Shown here piece by piece: positions 1-11,854 of a DNA stretch of 64,000 nucleotides (position 1 is the first letter of the stretch; the number at the start of each line of letters is the position of its first letter). This DNA is from Rhizophlyctis rosea. Taxonomy: Eukaryota > Chytridiomycota > Chytridiomycetes > Rhizophlyctidales > Rhizophlyctidaceae. The notes beneath the pieces are model-generated. The model was not told the DNA's origin. It ran no database searches and saw only the letters and a program-made list of their open reading frames with translations. Location of the stretch: NCBI GenBank assembly GCA_027596075.1, contig JADGJC010000040.1, positions 62,001-126,000 of the forward strand, in the 5' to 3' direction. Made by a program: the position numbers and the translations under genes.

Positions 1-948
1 CGCACAGCTTGAACTTGAAGGCGGGTCCGGGTTGGAGATGTCTAGTCGGGTTCGGGATGCGATACAACCCAGCACTAAAGTGCGGTGGTTGATGGAGGAT
101 CTTATGTCTGTTCGTGAAGAAACCCTTCACATGAACCAACCACCCATCAAAAGTGTCGTATTCTCCCAATGGACCGGCATGCTAGACCTCCTCGAAGTAC
201 GTCACCCCTTCTAGCTCTCCTTGCTCCCTCTCCGCAATACTCACCCCCCTCCCTTTTTCCTTCCAGGGCCCACTAACACAATGCGGCTTCAAATTCGCGC
301 GTCTAGACGGCAAGATGACGCGACCGGATCGGAGTGCGGCGATGCATAGGTTTAAGGATGATCCGGAGTGTGTGGTTATATTGGTTTCGTTGAAGGCGGG
401 AGGGGTGGGGTTGAATTTGACGAGTGGGAGTCGGGTGTATATTTTGGAGCCTTATTGGAATCCTGCGGTATGTTTTGTTGGTGGTGTTTTGGGTCAGCTT
501 CGACCTTCTTGTGCTGCGTTACTAAAACCCACTCTCCATTACATCACAGGTGGAACAACAAGCCGTAGACCGCGTGCACCGTCTCGGTCAAACGAGGCCC
601 GTAACGACTATCCGACTAGTCGTCAAAGACACGATCGAAGAGGCCATCTTAACTCTTCAGAACGAGAAATTGGAAATGGCGCAAAAGGCGTTTAGGGAAG
701 GGGAGATGAGCAATGAGGAGTGGACGGATAAGGTTGTTAGGAATAAGAAGGGGAAGGGGGTGGGGAGTGTTGTGGGGGAGGCGGCGAGGGTTAAGGAGCG
801 GAAGGCGCAGGAGAGGGTTAGGGATTTGAGGATTTTGATGTTGGGTGGTGGGGGGCAGGGTGGGGTTGGGGGTGGGCAGCCTGGGGGTACNNNNNNNNNN
901 CCCCCCCCCCCCCCCCCCCCGGCGGGCGGCGCGGGCCCGGGGGTGTAG
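1..948 (+). CDS. SNF2-family DNA-dependent ATPase, Rad5/Rad16/HLTF-like, C-terminal part (5' partial)
   Basis: This is the C-terminal helicase lobe of a SNF2 ATPase, a nuclear DNA translocase used in chromatin remodelling or DNA repair. Exons read 2-196, 267-467 and 550-948, with GT-AG introns of 70 and 82 bp. The joined frame shows the late motifs in order: VVFSQWTGMLDLLE, then ARLDGKMTRPDR, then LVSLKAGGVGLNLT (motif V), EPYWNPAVEQQAVDRVHRLGQ (motif VI), then the DTIEEAILTLQNEK tail. The DTIEE...LQ...K tail and a final RVRDLRILML segment are typical of the Rad5/Rad16/HLTF branch. The gene starts upstream of the window. The last codons are unreliable because they cross a 10-N gap next to C20, so the Gly/Pro-rich end and the stop at 946-948 may be wrong. 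The family is certain; the subfamily is inferred. Confidence 0.93.
891..920. other. Assembly gap (10 N) followed by a C20 run
   Basis: Ten N are followed by 20 consecutive C, inside the 3' end of the SNF2 gene where the strand is very G-rich. A G/C homopolymer probably broke the assembly here. The gap length is arbitrary, so the reading frame after it cannot be trusted. Confidence 0.95.
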
Positions 949-1167
949 AGTGGGGAGGGGGACGGTAGCGGGGTGGTTGAATGGCTTTTTTCCTTCGCCT
1001 TTTTTTTATGGGGTTTTTTTCTTGCTGTTGTTTTTTGTCCATCAAATTTTTGTATCATGGCTTAAATTTTTGCTGTTGGAAAACTTTGTTGTCTGTTAGG
1101 GAGGATGGTCTGTCTCTTCTTGGGCTTTTAGCCGGGTTGGGTGTAAAGTGTAAATAAAGTAAAGTAA

Positions 1168-1290
1168 CGTAAGTGGGCTTGAGGCCTTTGTCTGCTCTTT
1201 GTTAGGTGATTTGTTCGATGTTCGGGGGTGCGAAGATGGAGTGAGGGTTCGAGTGAATGATCGATATGGCTGTCAGCGTCATCAGCTAAT
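1168..1290 (+). repeat. Diverged dispersed repeat, copy 1
   Basis: The segment starting GTAAGTGGGCTTGAGGCC reappears in diverged form about 2 kb downstream (3169-3270). Shared anchors are TAAGTG.GCT..AGGCCTTTGT, the ATTTG.T.GATGT block, and GA.TGATCGAT further in. No coding capacity was recognised; it may be the remnant of an old mobile or duplicated segment. Confidence 0.5.
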
Positions 1291-3168
1291 GTGGTGGTTC
1301 TATCACCTATGGTGGATGGCGAACCCTTTCGACAAGGTCACTTTTTTCGTTTCATTTTCTGAGTTATGTGACTATCCACACCTCAGCAAATGGAATGACA
1401 AGTAGTAACGTGCATGGCGATGACGTTCGATATCCCCAAAACAGAGAACTTTGTTAGAGATGGGTACCCTCACACGGCAGCTGACGAGGGAGCCTGATGG
1501 AAGCCAATTGGGCTCTGGTTTCTCTTTTCTTGCTCCACATGAGTGACTGTCCGTCCTTGGAAAACCAGTTTGGAAATTCGAAAATACAAACTTGTGAAGA
1601 GGGAATAACGTCGACTGGGAGGACTGTACACTGCACATTCCTATGGAATGTGGCATCCTAGTCATCAAGCGAATCATGATAATCCTGCACGAATTAGAGA
1701 TTACCAGCATGCATGTCGCTTAGGATCTTTCGGTGCTAAGGACTGCGGGAGAAAAAAAGGAAAGACCTGGGTAATGTGTTATTGTTCATGTCGACCGCCC
1801 ATGAACTATTGATACATGCCTGCTCACGTTCCTTTCTCATGTTTTTCCCCAACCGCGACAAAGGGCGAAGCCTGAACATCATACTCGGAAGATTTGCCGA
1901 GCTACAAAAAGGGTCCAATCAAAGCCCGCTGGTAGCCCATTCTACGAAATTTATATACTATCACGAACGGATATGCAGCTTATGTTTCTACACCAAATGG
2001 GAGTAGCACATTCCCAGATCAGTCAACATCTCCCTGAGTGCTCAACCCGCGCTCGATGTGCGGTGTTGGTGCTGTTCTCGTGGGGCGGTGTAAGCATAGT
2101 AGTGTGATGTACGGGTCGGTGTTGTGAAGAGGTAAGTGAGGTATTGAAGGATTTCTTCCGGGCACATTCATGCGTGAATTCTGCAGTGCGGAAGGTTTCA
2201 TCCACCGGCTCTCAGCATCGCCCGTTTTTCTTCTTGTTTCTCTTTTTGTATCTTACCTTCTCGTTGCACGTTAGTTCAGTCCATATTCACACACTGATTT
2301 GTATCATAGGCATTGAATCCAGTGATTTCATCTCTACAGAACTTGTGCCCCGGATGGTAACTCCTGGACATTCCGACAGGAGGGATTTACAGGCAGGGAC
2401 GGAGCTTAAGTGTTTCATTTTCATTCTTGCCATGTATTCTCCATGTGCGCCCTTGCCCTTCTCGTAACTTTCTTGAAGTTAGATACCTTCTGGAGTAAAA
2501 AAGTGATAAAGACACCGAATTGATGGTGGCGCCTTGGGCATCGCCCATTGGCAGGTACGCGCTGTGTTACTGAACTCTGTAGGCATTCTTTTGCCCTTGA
2601 ATGAACAACCTCACAATCGCCGTTTGCTGCGTAATATACTCATTGGATCATATACCTTAATAACCATTGATGAGTGCGCAATTGGATGTTTGCTCCATGG
2701 TCTACATCGGCATCCCCCAACGATGAGATGGCCATGACTTTTTCCCTTGCCGAGACATAACACCCCTTACACATTCCCGGCACATGCTATGGGCACAACC
2801 AGCAGTCTTTTCTGTGCAAACGGTGTGTTTACCAAAGGTCATATGACAAAATGCACCGTGTTGTCGGCCTGTCGAGATCTCGACGTGCGACAAAGAAGGA
2901 CGGTTGGGTGCCGCTTGCAAGGTTGTGCATGATGTGAAGGCCCGATGAGGGTCATTTTAGTGGTCAAAGAACTGAAGAAACGGAGTCGTCGCAGTCGTCA
3001 CTCATACGCGCAAGCATACAGGATGAATTTTGATTACACTACAGGAACCCTTCCTGGACAAAAAAGTGACCTGTACAAGCACTGAACAATCTGAGAAGTC
3101 TTCTGCTGCTGGGCGCTGCGCTTCTTGGTGTTTTGATGATGAGTGTGGGTAGTGCAATTAGTAAAGCA

Positions 3169-3270
3169 ATGTAAGTGCGCTCAAGGCCTTTGTTTTCTCA
3201 TTCCTGGTTTGAGTAATTTGATTGATGTGGAGATGGTACATCTGGTGCAAGTTGATCGATGGAGGCAGCT
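3169..3270 (+). repeat. Diverged dispersed repeat, copy 2
   Basis: This is the partner of the copy at 1168-1290. Alignment by eye needs a few small gaps and shows the same order of anchor blocks. Its boundaries are uncertain. Confidence 0.5.
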
Positions 3271-5306
3271 GATGGGGTTCAAACTGGTCCCATGTGGGGC
3301 ATCTGCGAAGGTCCCATGTACTCCTCGGGTATAGTGACTTCTTTTTCCACAGTCCCTTTCCATAATCAAGCGCGAGTCCTCGGAACTGCCTGAAGGCGGT
3401 GGAATGACAATGGCAAGATACCTCAAGCAATTCAAACATCCAACCGCCAATGAAAGACCAAACGACCAAAGGATTCAAAAGAACTCTCCACGTCATGTAG
3501 GTCCACAATCGCGCTGACAACAGCTTAGTTATGTCAAAGAGATCCGCACCAGCAGTGACTCTGTCAACAAAGATACCCCACCATACTCATACATAGGGTG
3601 CCACCACGCAATAGAGCACTGATCCCTCCGCTGCACACCTTGTCACCCCGGTCCCACAGGGCACTGCTGCGATGTTCATCACCTGAGTGTCGTGAAAGAG
3701 AAGAGAGAACTTGAATGCATGAAGATTCAGTAACGGAGTATGATGAACGGATATCTCCAGGACCTGCGTGGGATTGCTAGTATCTTGTTTTTGCCAAGAA
3801 CTGCCTTTGACAAAGGTGACCCATTCTCCTACATCTCTCCTTGAGGGAACTGTGTGGAATACGAACATAAAAGAAAAGTCAGTCACCATTCCACCGAGGA
3901 TGATGGAAGCACTTGCCAACATAACTTCCACCAACTGGTGAGAGCGCAACTATATACTGCGAAATTCCGGCCTTTTGTTTATCGGCACAGTTCAGTTACA
4001 TTGACGCAATCCCTTAGCAGGACAAAAAAGTGCAGCTGACAGGGACCCTCCCAAATTGGATCTCAGGCAGATTTGGATGCCCCAGTTGTCCACTTCCTTC
4101 CAACTATCGTGAACAAATGTTGCAAAGTTGAGATGGAGGACAAATGATCACTCACGCACGACTGCAAATGTGAGAGTATTCACCTTCACCCTCTTGGTTA
4201 ATTGCAGGAGCTGTATGTTCTGTGTTTGCCAGCATTGCCCATGCTGCAGCAGGAGATCGATGATCATGTCAATTTTTTTTTGACCACTCGCAATTCCGTG
4301 CGCGGGTAAAGCATAGTGAGTCATGTTTTGGGGCAATGCCCATGACGGCCTAAAAAGAGCTGATCACTAACGTACTTTCATGCACAATTCGGACTCACTT
4401 GTCTGACCGATCGAGATGATGTGCTGACAATGGGCTCATGATCCAGTTCTATACTCCCACAAGAGTGCAAAGTCGTCCCATTCTAGTGCAAAAAAAGGGA
4501 CAGTTGATCGCAGTAGTTGGTCTCACACAAATGTCAAGTGTGAAATACCATATGCGGTCCGCTTGACGAAATCATTGGAATGGATTTCTAGATGGACTGT
4601 TGCACCCCCTCGATATCTTCGATGACAAATGGAAAAAGAGTCGAAACGGTCCGACCAAGCATCGCACATTGATCTCCCATTGGAATGAAATGACCTCGAT
4701 GGAGCTGTTGATGCCTGTAAGAAAGACAAGAGGGTAAGTGGTTGATTTCCACAGAAATACTGACTCACTTTTCAGTCCGTCCCAGATTATCCTCGAGGCA
4801 GAAAAAAGAGCGACTGAGGGACCCACTCGATATGATGACGGACCGCATTGACGGGTTGGAGAAAAGGTTGGATGAGATACTTTTTGCCGGATATGGAGCT
4901 GGCGGTGAGAGATATGTGGGAGGGTTTCGATAGGTTTAATACTGATTTATAGTCACATGTTGATGTGGGTTTATTGTGTGGTCGTCTGGAACATTGAGAC
5001 GTGGGACAATCGAGCAGTCTGCATACTGGACGAAAAATTGTAGCTTCAAGGATTTACGTCGGCAGTCAAAGGGCCGGGAAACTCTTTGCAACATCACCAG
5101 AGTTCAAGTCCGCTGAATGTGGATCCCAATGCGCAAGAAAACCTTCATGTCACAATTGAGTGCACACGCATAAATCACCTGCAAAGTATTCTATTTCTAC
5201 TAGTTTGAGCGGCTTCTTAATGGAATATGTTGAGAAGATGTCTGTGATGCATATGTCAAGATCCACTCACCTTCCAATTTGGCGAAAACAGTAAGACAAA
5301 CCCATT

Positions 5307-5946
5307 TTACCCCAACATCTCCAAATACTTCTGCACAGAAACATACTCCCCACCCGTCTTCACCCTCCACTGATTCCTCTCGTCATGCACGTACTCAATC
5401 GTTTTACTCAACATCTGGTCATATTCGTTTTGAATAACGTAAGCCACCTTCCCCGTTTCTAGACCCTTCTTGTTCCGCTCCATGATCTTTCCCACAATAA
5501 TTCCATCCAGCGGCTTAGGCGGGTCACGGCCAAACAAGTCCAGCCGGCGGACTTTCGTGCCGCTCGGGAGGAGTCCCGGACCGAGTTTGGTTCCGTGGGG
5601 TTTCATGACGGCGCGGGAGGGGCTTGTTTGCGTGCTTCTTTGCGGGCGTCGTCGTTCAAGCTTCTGAAGTCGGACCAGCAGGAAGGGCAGTATTCTCTGT
5701 GGTGGAGGTCGCAGACGCAGAGTTCGGCACCGGTTTCAGGTTCGATGGTGGTGGCCATGTTGGGGATTCCCGGGGGTGAGAGGTGGCGGTGGTGAATGTT
5801 TGGGCGGGAGGGAGGGGTTTGCAGATTTGTTTGTGGGACTTCCAGTCGGCTTTTTGGCAGTCTTTTGAGCAGTAGGTGACGTTTTTGCAGCGGGCGCAGC
5901 GAGAGTGAGCAAACTTTTGACAGATGGCGCACGTTTGTTGGGTCAT
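5307..5946 (-). pseudogene. MYND zinc-finger protein, reading frame broken twice
   Basis: A MYND finger opens the gene from ATG 5946: C-x2-C, C-x2-[21 protein letters not shown] domains are zinc-binding protein-interaction modules, often in regulators and SMYD proteins. Downstream, a cysteine/histidine segment containing [19 protein letters not shown] lies in a second frame (about 5603-5755). The C-terminal part, beginning near MKPHGTKLGPGLLP, lies in a third frame and stops at 5307. No GT-AG intron can connect them. Each switch is of the type restored by one extra base, and both lie in C-rich runs. This fits either homopolymer errors in the assembly or real decay. If repaired, the protein would be about 213 residues, with a MYND finger, a second Cys/His cluster and a basic C-terminal domain of unknown role. 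Cellular role unknown. Confidence 0.72.
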
Positions 5947-8144
5947 GATTGCTGCTCTGTTCTGGTTCTGGTGAGTGCAGGTGGGAAGATGTCCAAAGAT
6001 GAGGAAGAGGGGAGAGTGCGGGGTCAGGACTGGGTGGGGAACCAGAGTCCAGACAGACCTCCCGGTCGGCTCCAGCCGATTTGTGCCAACACCGATTGTT
6101 TGCTGACATAAGCTTCGTTACATGGCCCCTCCAATTTCTGCCCCACCTCCATTTTGATTCTCTTCCTGAATAGTCTGAATGAAAACCCCTTCTCACCGAG
6201 CACTCAAGCTCAGTACCCTGCCTATTCTGCGGTACTACGCTTTGATGTCCGTAACAAAAACGTATGGGTAAAATCATGTATCCGATCAGGAAGCGCTCAT
6301 GTCGAAGCATCGATGTCCTTCCTCCCTTTTTCCCCTTTTGCTCATCGAATGCGCTGACCAGCAGTGGAACCAGCAGTGGAACCGCACGGAGGGGAAGCTT
6401 GGGCGGCACCATTGGAAAGGGGCAAAATACTCACGGTTGCAGAGGTTGAAGCCATACATCCGGAGGGTTTGATACGACTTTCAGACTTGGAATGATCAAT
6501 ATGAGTGTTGGGAGCTGTCGGTTGGAGGCCGTTCCACTGGTGATCTTTCCAATGGCAGGATGAAGAGGCATGATGATCACTGGCTGTATCTTTTGTAGGA
6601 TAAGGCTTATACATTGACCGATTCATTGCCGCTCAGAAGGTTCTCTTTGATCCTGAGGAAGTATCAATGGCTACATGTGCGTGCTGCCAATCATATGGGT
6701 TGACATTCATTTACTCTGGTTGCTTCCCCTGGCATCCCTTTTTCCCTCTGTAGGAGACTTCACCAATCAGCAACCATACTAGCCATCGTCCTGATGGGAG
6801 AAAATCTTCGCATGACAAAACGGCAGCCTGGTGCACCTGAGAACATCGCGAGCCGCGCTTTGTTTGCTTGGTAAGGGTTGCATCCTGTATTATTGCTCAG
6901 CGAATTCCCGTACTGTGTCACATGTACGTAGAAAACAAAGTGCATGACCAGATTCTGATCCACGGCGCTCTTGCGTTGTTTTGACTGCGAGACTTCCCTG
7001 ATGTTCCCATGTTCCTTTTCATCTGAAGGATCTAACCGTCTGACGTTGGAACACAAGAAATTCAATTACACTGGGCTCAATGGGAGCTGGCAGGTATATC
7101 AAATGCTGGTAGGGAATGATAAAGCTCCTGATTCTCCTGGATCCCTTTGAGCGGTTCAGCATCGCCGTCCAAAAGGAATATCAAGGATTCTGCCTCCTCA
7201 TTACGCCCACCACTACTTAATGTGCACCCATGAGTGAATCACACTAAACATTTGTGCCTAATGCCTCATACCTCATAACGGCCACTTCCTCAAAGGGCAC
7301 ATTGGCTCGATGCACCATAGGGCTTGGAGTTGAGGACACGCAATGCACCGCCCGGTCCCTCTTAAATCATACATTTTTTCCATTTGTCCGTCTCAACAGC
7401 CTCAACTATATACAGACCGTGTGACCTGGTTCCATTCAGTTGTCAATCTCTACCGCCATGTACCATGTAGGTCAAAAGGAATGTTTCAATAGGAGGGCAG
7501 AGAAGGGAACGATTGCCGCAGCATAGAATGCACGATAGTTCTACAGCATAAATGAAATAGATGTACCAGGCATGATGGGACTGATGGACATCGTCCACAA
7601 TTGGTCAATACTCTCACCAGAATGCCGACCCAGGCCCATATTTTTCGCCCATTTTTGCTGGTAAAGTCAACAGTGCATGGCACCTACCCTGCATTCAAAG
7701 AAGATTGAAAAGTCCCAAAATTGCACGGGAGATGGAAGAGACTAAGAGATAGCAGAGTTCCGAAAGCCGATGTCTAATTTGCGGTGGAAGATGCGTTGTC
7801 TCACCAATCTCAGCATATGCGGCTCGGCCTGGCATCCCCACATCAAGCGGAGCATCTACACCTGGTTGCCTCCCGATGGCAACCAAAAAACAAGCCCAGC
7901 CATCGTCAGGGAAGATATTTGTCAAGTGCGGAGATTTCGAGTTCATCTGTGACATCATGTGCGGCAGACATGACTTCAGGAAAAAGGAAAAAGGCCTCGG
8001 TGAACTGGAATCAGGAAGCATGCCCAAATATATTGCAGCCACAGCGTGATATAGGACCCGACTTCAGCAATGATGAAGCTACTTAGGCATATGACTACAT
8101 TAAGCTGCGCCTCCTGCCTTCAATTTTCATCCTTCCACCGCTCC
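5947..8144. other. Gene-poor intergenic region
   Basis: No convincing gene. It holds a small tandem duplication of AGCAGTGGAACC near 6360-6383. An open minus frame of about 115 codons at 7695-8042 shows no recognisable motif and is matched by open frames on the other strand. Confidence 0.5.
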
Positions 8145-8657
8145 CTAATCATCAAACCCACACTTACTCCCCCCAACCGCCTTCCACGTAGCGGTAACCT
8201 CCCCCAAATCAACCGCCTGCCCATCCGTTAACTCATCCATAGCCTCCTGACTAAGCACAAACCCACTCCTAGTACTATCAACAGCCGTAACATAAATACT
8301 ATTCTCCTTCCAATTTAACTGGTAACACTTGCCGCAATTCGGGCTGTTCCACCCGGCGACGCGGAACGAGGCGCCGACGTAGGGAAAGTTGGGCAAGTCA
8401 CCCAAGGTTTTGTATCCAGCGGTGTAGAGCCCGTTCTTGCCGTCGGAGCAGGCGACGAGTTTAGTGGAGGTTGAGCCGTCGTCGTAGATGTTGTCGTAGT
8501 AGACTTTGGTTTTGTTGGTGGCTGCGGCGGTGGTGATGTCGATGGGGTCTGAGGGGGTGTTTGTGGCGTCTTTTTTGATGGAGTTGAGGGCTGGGGCGGC
8601 GGTGGTGATGGTGAGGAGGGGGAGGAGGGTGATCAGGGTTGCCGTGATGCACTTCAT
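8145..8657 (-). CDS. Secreted cerato-platanin family protein
   Basis: This is a single-exon gene of 170 residues, starting at ATG 8657. Residues 1-20 form a hydrophobic signal peptide ending near TTA-APA, followed by a Thr/Ala-rich spacer. Residues 52-168 match cerato-platanin, a small double-psi beta-barrel related to expansins: KVYYDNIYDDGS, VACSDGKNGLYTAGYKTLG, PNFPYVGASF, VAGWNSPNCGKCYQL, YVTAVDSTRSGFVLSQEAM and LTDGQAVDLGEV. Four cysteines (70, 108, 111, 166) suit the two disulfides of the family. These proteins are secreted, bind chitin oligomers or loosen cellulose without hydrolysis, and can be sensed by plants. The length is slightly above the usual 130-150 because of the N-terminal spacer. 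A TATA-like box lies about 115 bp upstream. Family assignment is strong; the biological role is inferred. Confidence 0.93.
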   Translation of the reverse strand: MKCITATLITLLPLLTITTAAPALNSIKKDATNTPSDPIDITTAAATNKTKVYYDNIYDDGSTSTKLVACSDGKNGLYTAGYKTLGDLPNFPYVGASFRVAGWNSPNCGKCYQLNWKENSIYVTAVDSTRSGFVLSQEAMDELTDGQAVDLGEVTATWKAVGGSKCGFDD

Positions 8658-8773
8658 GGTGGTTTTCGTGTATGGGAAAGTTTGTCGGTAGTTAGATGTT
8701 TACCCTTGAGTATGCTTTGGGGATCGACGTGGATGTGCAAGTGATTGGAGGGGATTGCCTCGGTTGACATCAA

Positions 8774-8781
8774 TTTATATA
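8774..8781 (-). promoter_or_regulatory. TATA-like box of the cerato-platanin gene
   Basis: On the minus strand the sequence reads TATATAAA, about 117 bp before the ATG at 8657. No other well-placed TATA element is visible nearby. Confidence 0.5.
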
Positions 8782-11700
8782 CGCCAGCAGTCGTGTTGTC
8801 TTCCTTCAAGCTCGACAACACAGGTGCTTTCCCCACACATTGCCGGTATGGATACATTTTGTGTGGCAATGGTAAGGCGTAATATGACGAACCCGCAAAT
8901 GAACTCGGATCCAGAGGATCACTAATATAGGGTGGTCATTATTTTGACGTACGTACCCTCTGTGCGGAGACGAATGAACTGTAATCAACCTAAATCCACT
9001 GCTAACGGCCGACCTTGATTCACTGTTCTTACCAAGGTTCCCGGTCTGCGCTGTGATCGTCGAACAAGTGCAAAAACAAAGGACAACAAGAGCACTGCGC
9101 TAACCGTCATCGGACATGGTTCAATGTAGCCAATTTCCCGAGGACAAGTGCCGCTTGTCATTGGTCCAGACCCAACCGTGGAAAGCGCGTCGAGTGGAGG
9201 AATGAGGGTCCTTTTGGAATAGGTAAAGGCGGTGAACCCAATTCAAAATAAACAAACTAGTAAACGAAAGGCGGGAACAGCATAATAGCACTGCCCGCCT
9301 CCATTTGACTCATTTGCTAGTGTCCCTCATCAGGACCCTCGAAGTTGATCGCATCCATATGAGGTCACGTAAGCAGCCGCCACCAAACATGGAGGTGATG
9401 GTTCATTGAATCTTGTTCGTATGTGCTACTTTTTTTGTCTCGCAAGCGGGCACTTATCATTGAACTTGAGGTCAGGTAATACCTTACGTCTTCATATCAG
9501 AAAGGATCCTTTCATTGCATGCAGGCGGATGGTGATGCATTGAACTCGCACATTAAATTACCATTCTCTGCTTCATACATTTTCACCACAAGTGCCAGCT
9601 CTGTGAACCCTACGACCAGTGACATTTTTTTTCGCCACCAGAGTCCGCAGAACAGGCACACTGGCGATGCAACATTCAAGAGAACGTCTGAGCCCAATGT
9701 TACGGATGACCAGAAATCTAATTGCGACCATTCACCTAGCGTCGCTTTGTATACGCCAATGCATCATACTTTGGACAACAGAAAAAGAACACCGGCGCTC
9801 ACTTTGGGGGAAGGTGACTCATAATCCATCCCATACCATACCAAAGATATATGTATTGATGGTCGATAGCACGGGCACCCGCAACTCAATATGTTTCCGT
9901 GCAGGACCTTTCATCGAGTAATAGTCGTCGCGGTCTATCATACACTGTCAGCTACGTGATGTGCTGGATGCCGACGATGACTTAGGTTTTGCGGGCAAAA
10001 AGGGGACGCACAAGGGGAAGTTATGGACCATGCTCAAGAACATTCTTATGATGGTCTACCGACACTAAAATGACTTGCCGTCTTTCGGTAGTTGTGAGGA
10101 GAAAACTATGATCGGACCGCAGTAGTTTCCATATCCATAAAGGAAGCAGCAGTCTACTCTTTGCTTTACAACTTCTATTTATATCGGAACGTTCCACAAC
10201 CCCACAAATACAAAAAAAATTCTGGCAGGAAGAGACACGCTGAGTTACATCAAGACGACAAGCACGTTGCGAAGGGGACGAGCATTCCTCCGATATGCTT
10301 CATGCTTGAGCTTCCAATACAGGACAAGCATCATGCCAGACTCGATCAAACGATGACAATAGTCATGCGCTTTAAAAGAGGATATAGTCATTTGTGTGAC
10401 GATAACGGATGATTAGTTCAATCCGTTCAGCGTCTAAGACCTCCATGCTTGCTTTCACAGACTTTTCATTGTCCGCTCGTGCGTGGATTATCAAACTTGA
10501 GAAGTTGGATCCACAGCTTCATTGAGATGGTCAACGCCCTGAATCAACTTGACGCTGCTTGAACAAAATGGATTGACTGGCGGCTGCGTAGTTGAAGCAG
10601 CAAAGGTTCTGAACTTCCTGACCAATCACAGCGTGTTCATGGTGTGCAATGACTGTAGCTCCTCGAAGTTTGATCAGATTGCGTTCACAGTGTAATACGT
10701 TTGAAGTATGGCATGATCCATCAAACGGAACATTCGGTATGAGTCTTCCAATGCTGTTTGATTATCGTCCAGCATCCCAGTTTTGGGGATTCGAGCATGT
10801 TCATTCCAGTCAAAGAGAACCCCTTTCGTGTCGACTTTTCCGCCGCCTGAGAGGAGCTGTGCAAAATATTGAACTTCGTACAAATTATATTGTTGTGGTC
10901 CAAGCTTGCACGCGTGAATGGTTGTTGCATGTCGGCTTGGGAAAGCGAGAGTGGAGCTCCCCTGCATGTTGAACAGATCGCGGGCTACAAAAACAGAGTG
11001 CGAAAAACATCATGTACAGGTAGTCCACTGCGCTTGCATTGGAGAATGATTGCAGCATTCCAAGCGTGGATGACCTTGATTACTTTGCTTCCACACCCCG
11101 GAATCCCCGCCGCCCATTGTACAAATGATTTTGTTATACGCTATCCCGGCTGCCTGTGTCAGAATTCTTCTGCAAATCTAGTGAGCACGAATAAGTAGAT
11201 CAGTCAAAGCAGCGCATCCATTAAGCAGCCATCCACTGTGAGTCGAACCAATTGATTGACAATGCTAAGTATGCTACTTGTGTGGGGTGCTGGAAGTTGC
11301 AGCAAGTGGCGCACACCACCCGTTACTCGTAAGGGCGGTGAGTCACTGGGCCGCAGGCTTGTAGCGTGATCACTGTGCCCCTCCAGACGCATACAGCGCC
11401 ACAGAACTCTAACAAGTTGTTGCATCATGAATGGCACCATGGGAGTCATGGGCCAGGGCAGCCCCCGAATGCTTCCCTCCTCATCATGCCGGGCAATTTC
11501 GGAAAGTGCTGCCCAGACTGTGGAGAACCTCCGCGACTGCAGATGGCGACGGTTGGCGTTTAGAAAAGATCACGGTGCACAATGTGGAACGGTCGTGTTG
11601 GCATCACCGCGCAATTTTGGAAGGTCTCCCACCATTCTGGTGACACAAATGAGAACATTTGCGCTTCTTTATAGAAGACCATGCTTCAAAAAGGAAGGGA

Positions 11701-11782
11701 TCCCAACTTCGATTGACCCACATGGAAATTCCGGAGCTCCACAAATGAAAAATCGAAAACCGTCTTGGCCAGCAACGATTTC
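8782..11782. other. Gene-poor intergenic region
   Basis: About 3 kb with only short, overlapping frames on both strands and no recognisable motif. I see no RNA gene. It must contain the upstream regulatory regions of the cerato-platanin gene (leftward) and the xylanase gene (rightward). Confidence 0.5.
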
Positions 11783-11790
11783 ATATAAAA
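11783..11790 (+). promoter_or_regulatory. TATA-like box of the GH10 xylanase
   Basis: ATATAAAA lies about 65 bp before the ATG at 11855, followed by a C/T-rich leader, a common arrangement in highly expressed fungal secreted-enzyme genes. Confidence 0.5.
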
Positions 11791-11854
11791 CGTAACAACT
11801 TCCCTTTCCCCACTCCGCTCTTGTTTGTTTACCACCATCCCATACACCATCAAA

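Larger units (their letters stand above)
949..5306. other. Gene-poor intergenic region
   Basis: I see no coherent protein, tRNA or rRNA here. Open frames are all under about 130 codons, overlap on both strands and show no family motif. The region holds a diverged repeat pair (about 1168-1290 and 3169-3270) and a repeated GACAAAAAAGTG motif (3059 and 4021). A short unrecognised frame (4742-4933, +) ends near 4930 and cannot be supported. Confidence 0.6.

Noticed and set aside
5070..5125. AGTTCAAGTCC resembling a tRNA T-arm
   Set aside because: No matching acceptor, D-arm or anticodon stem could be paired around it.
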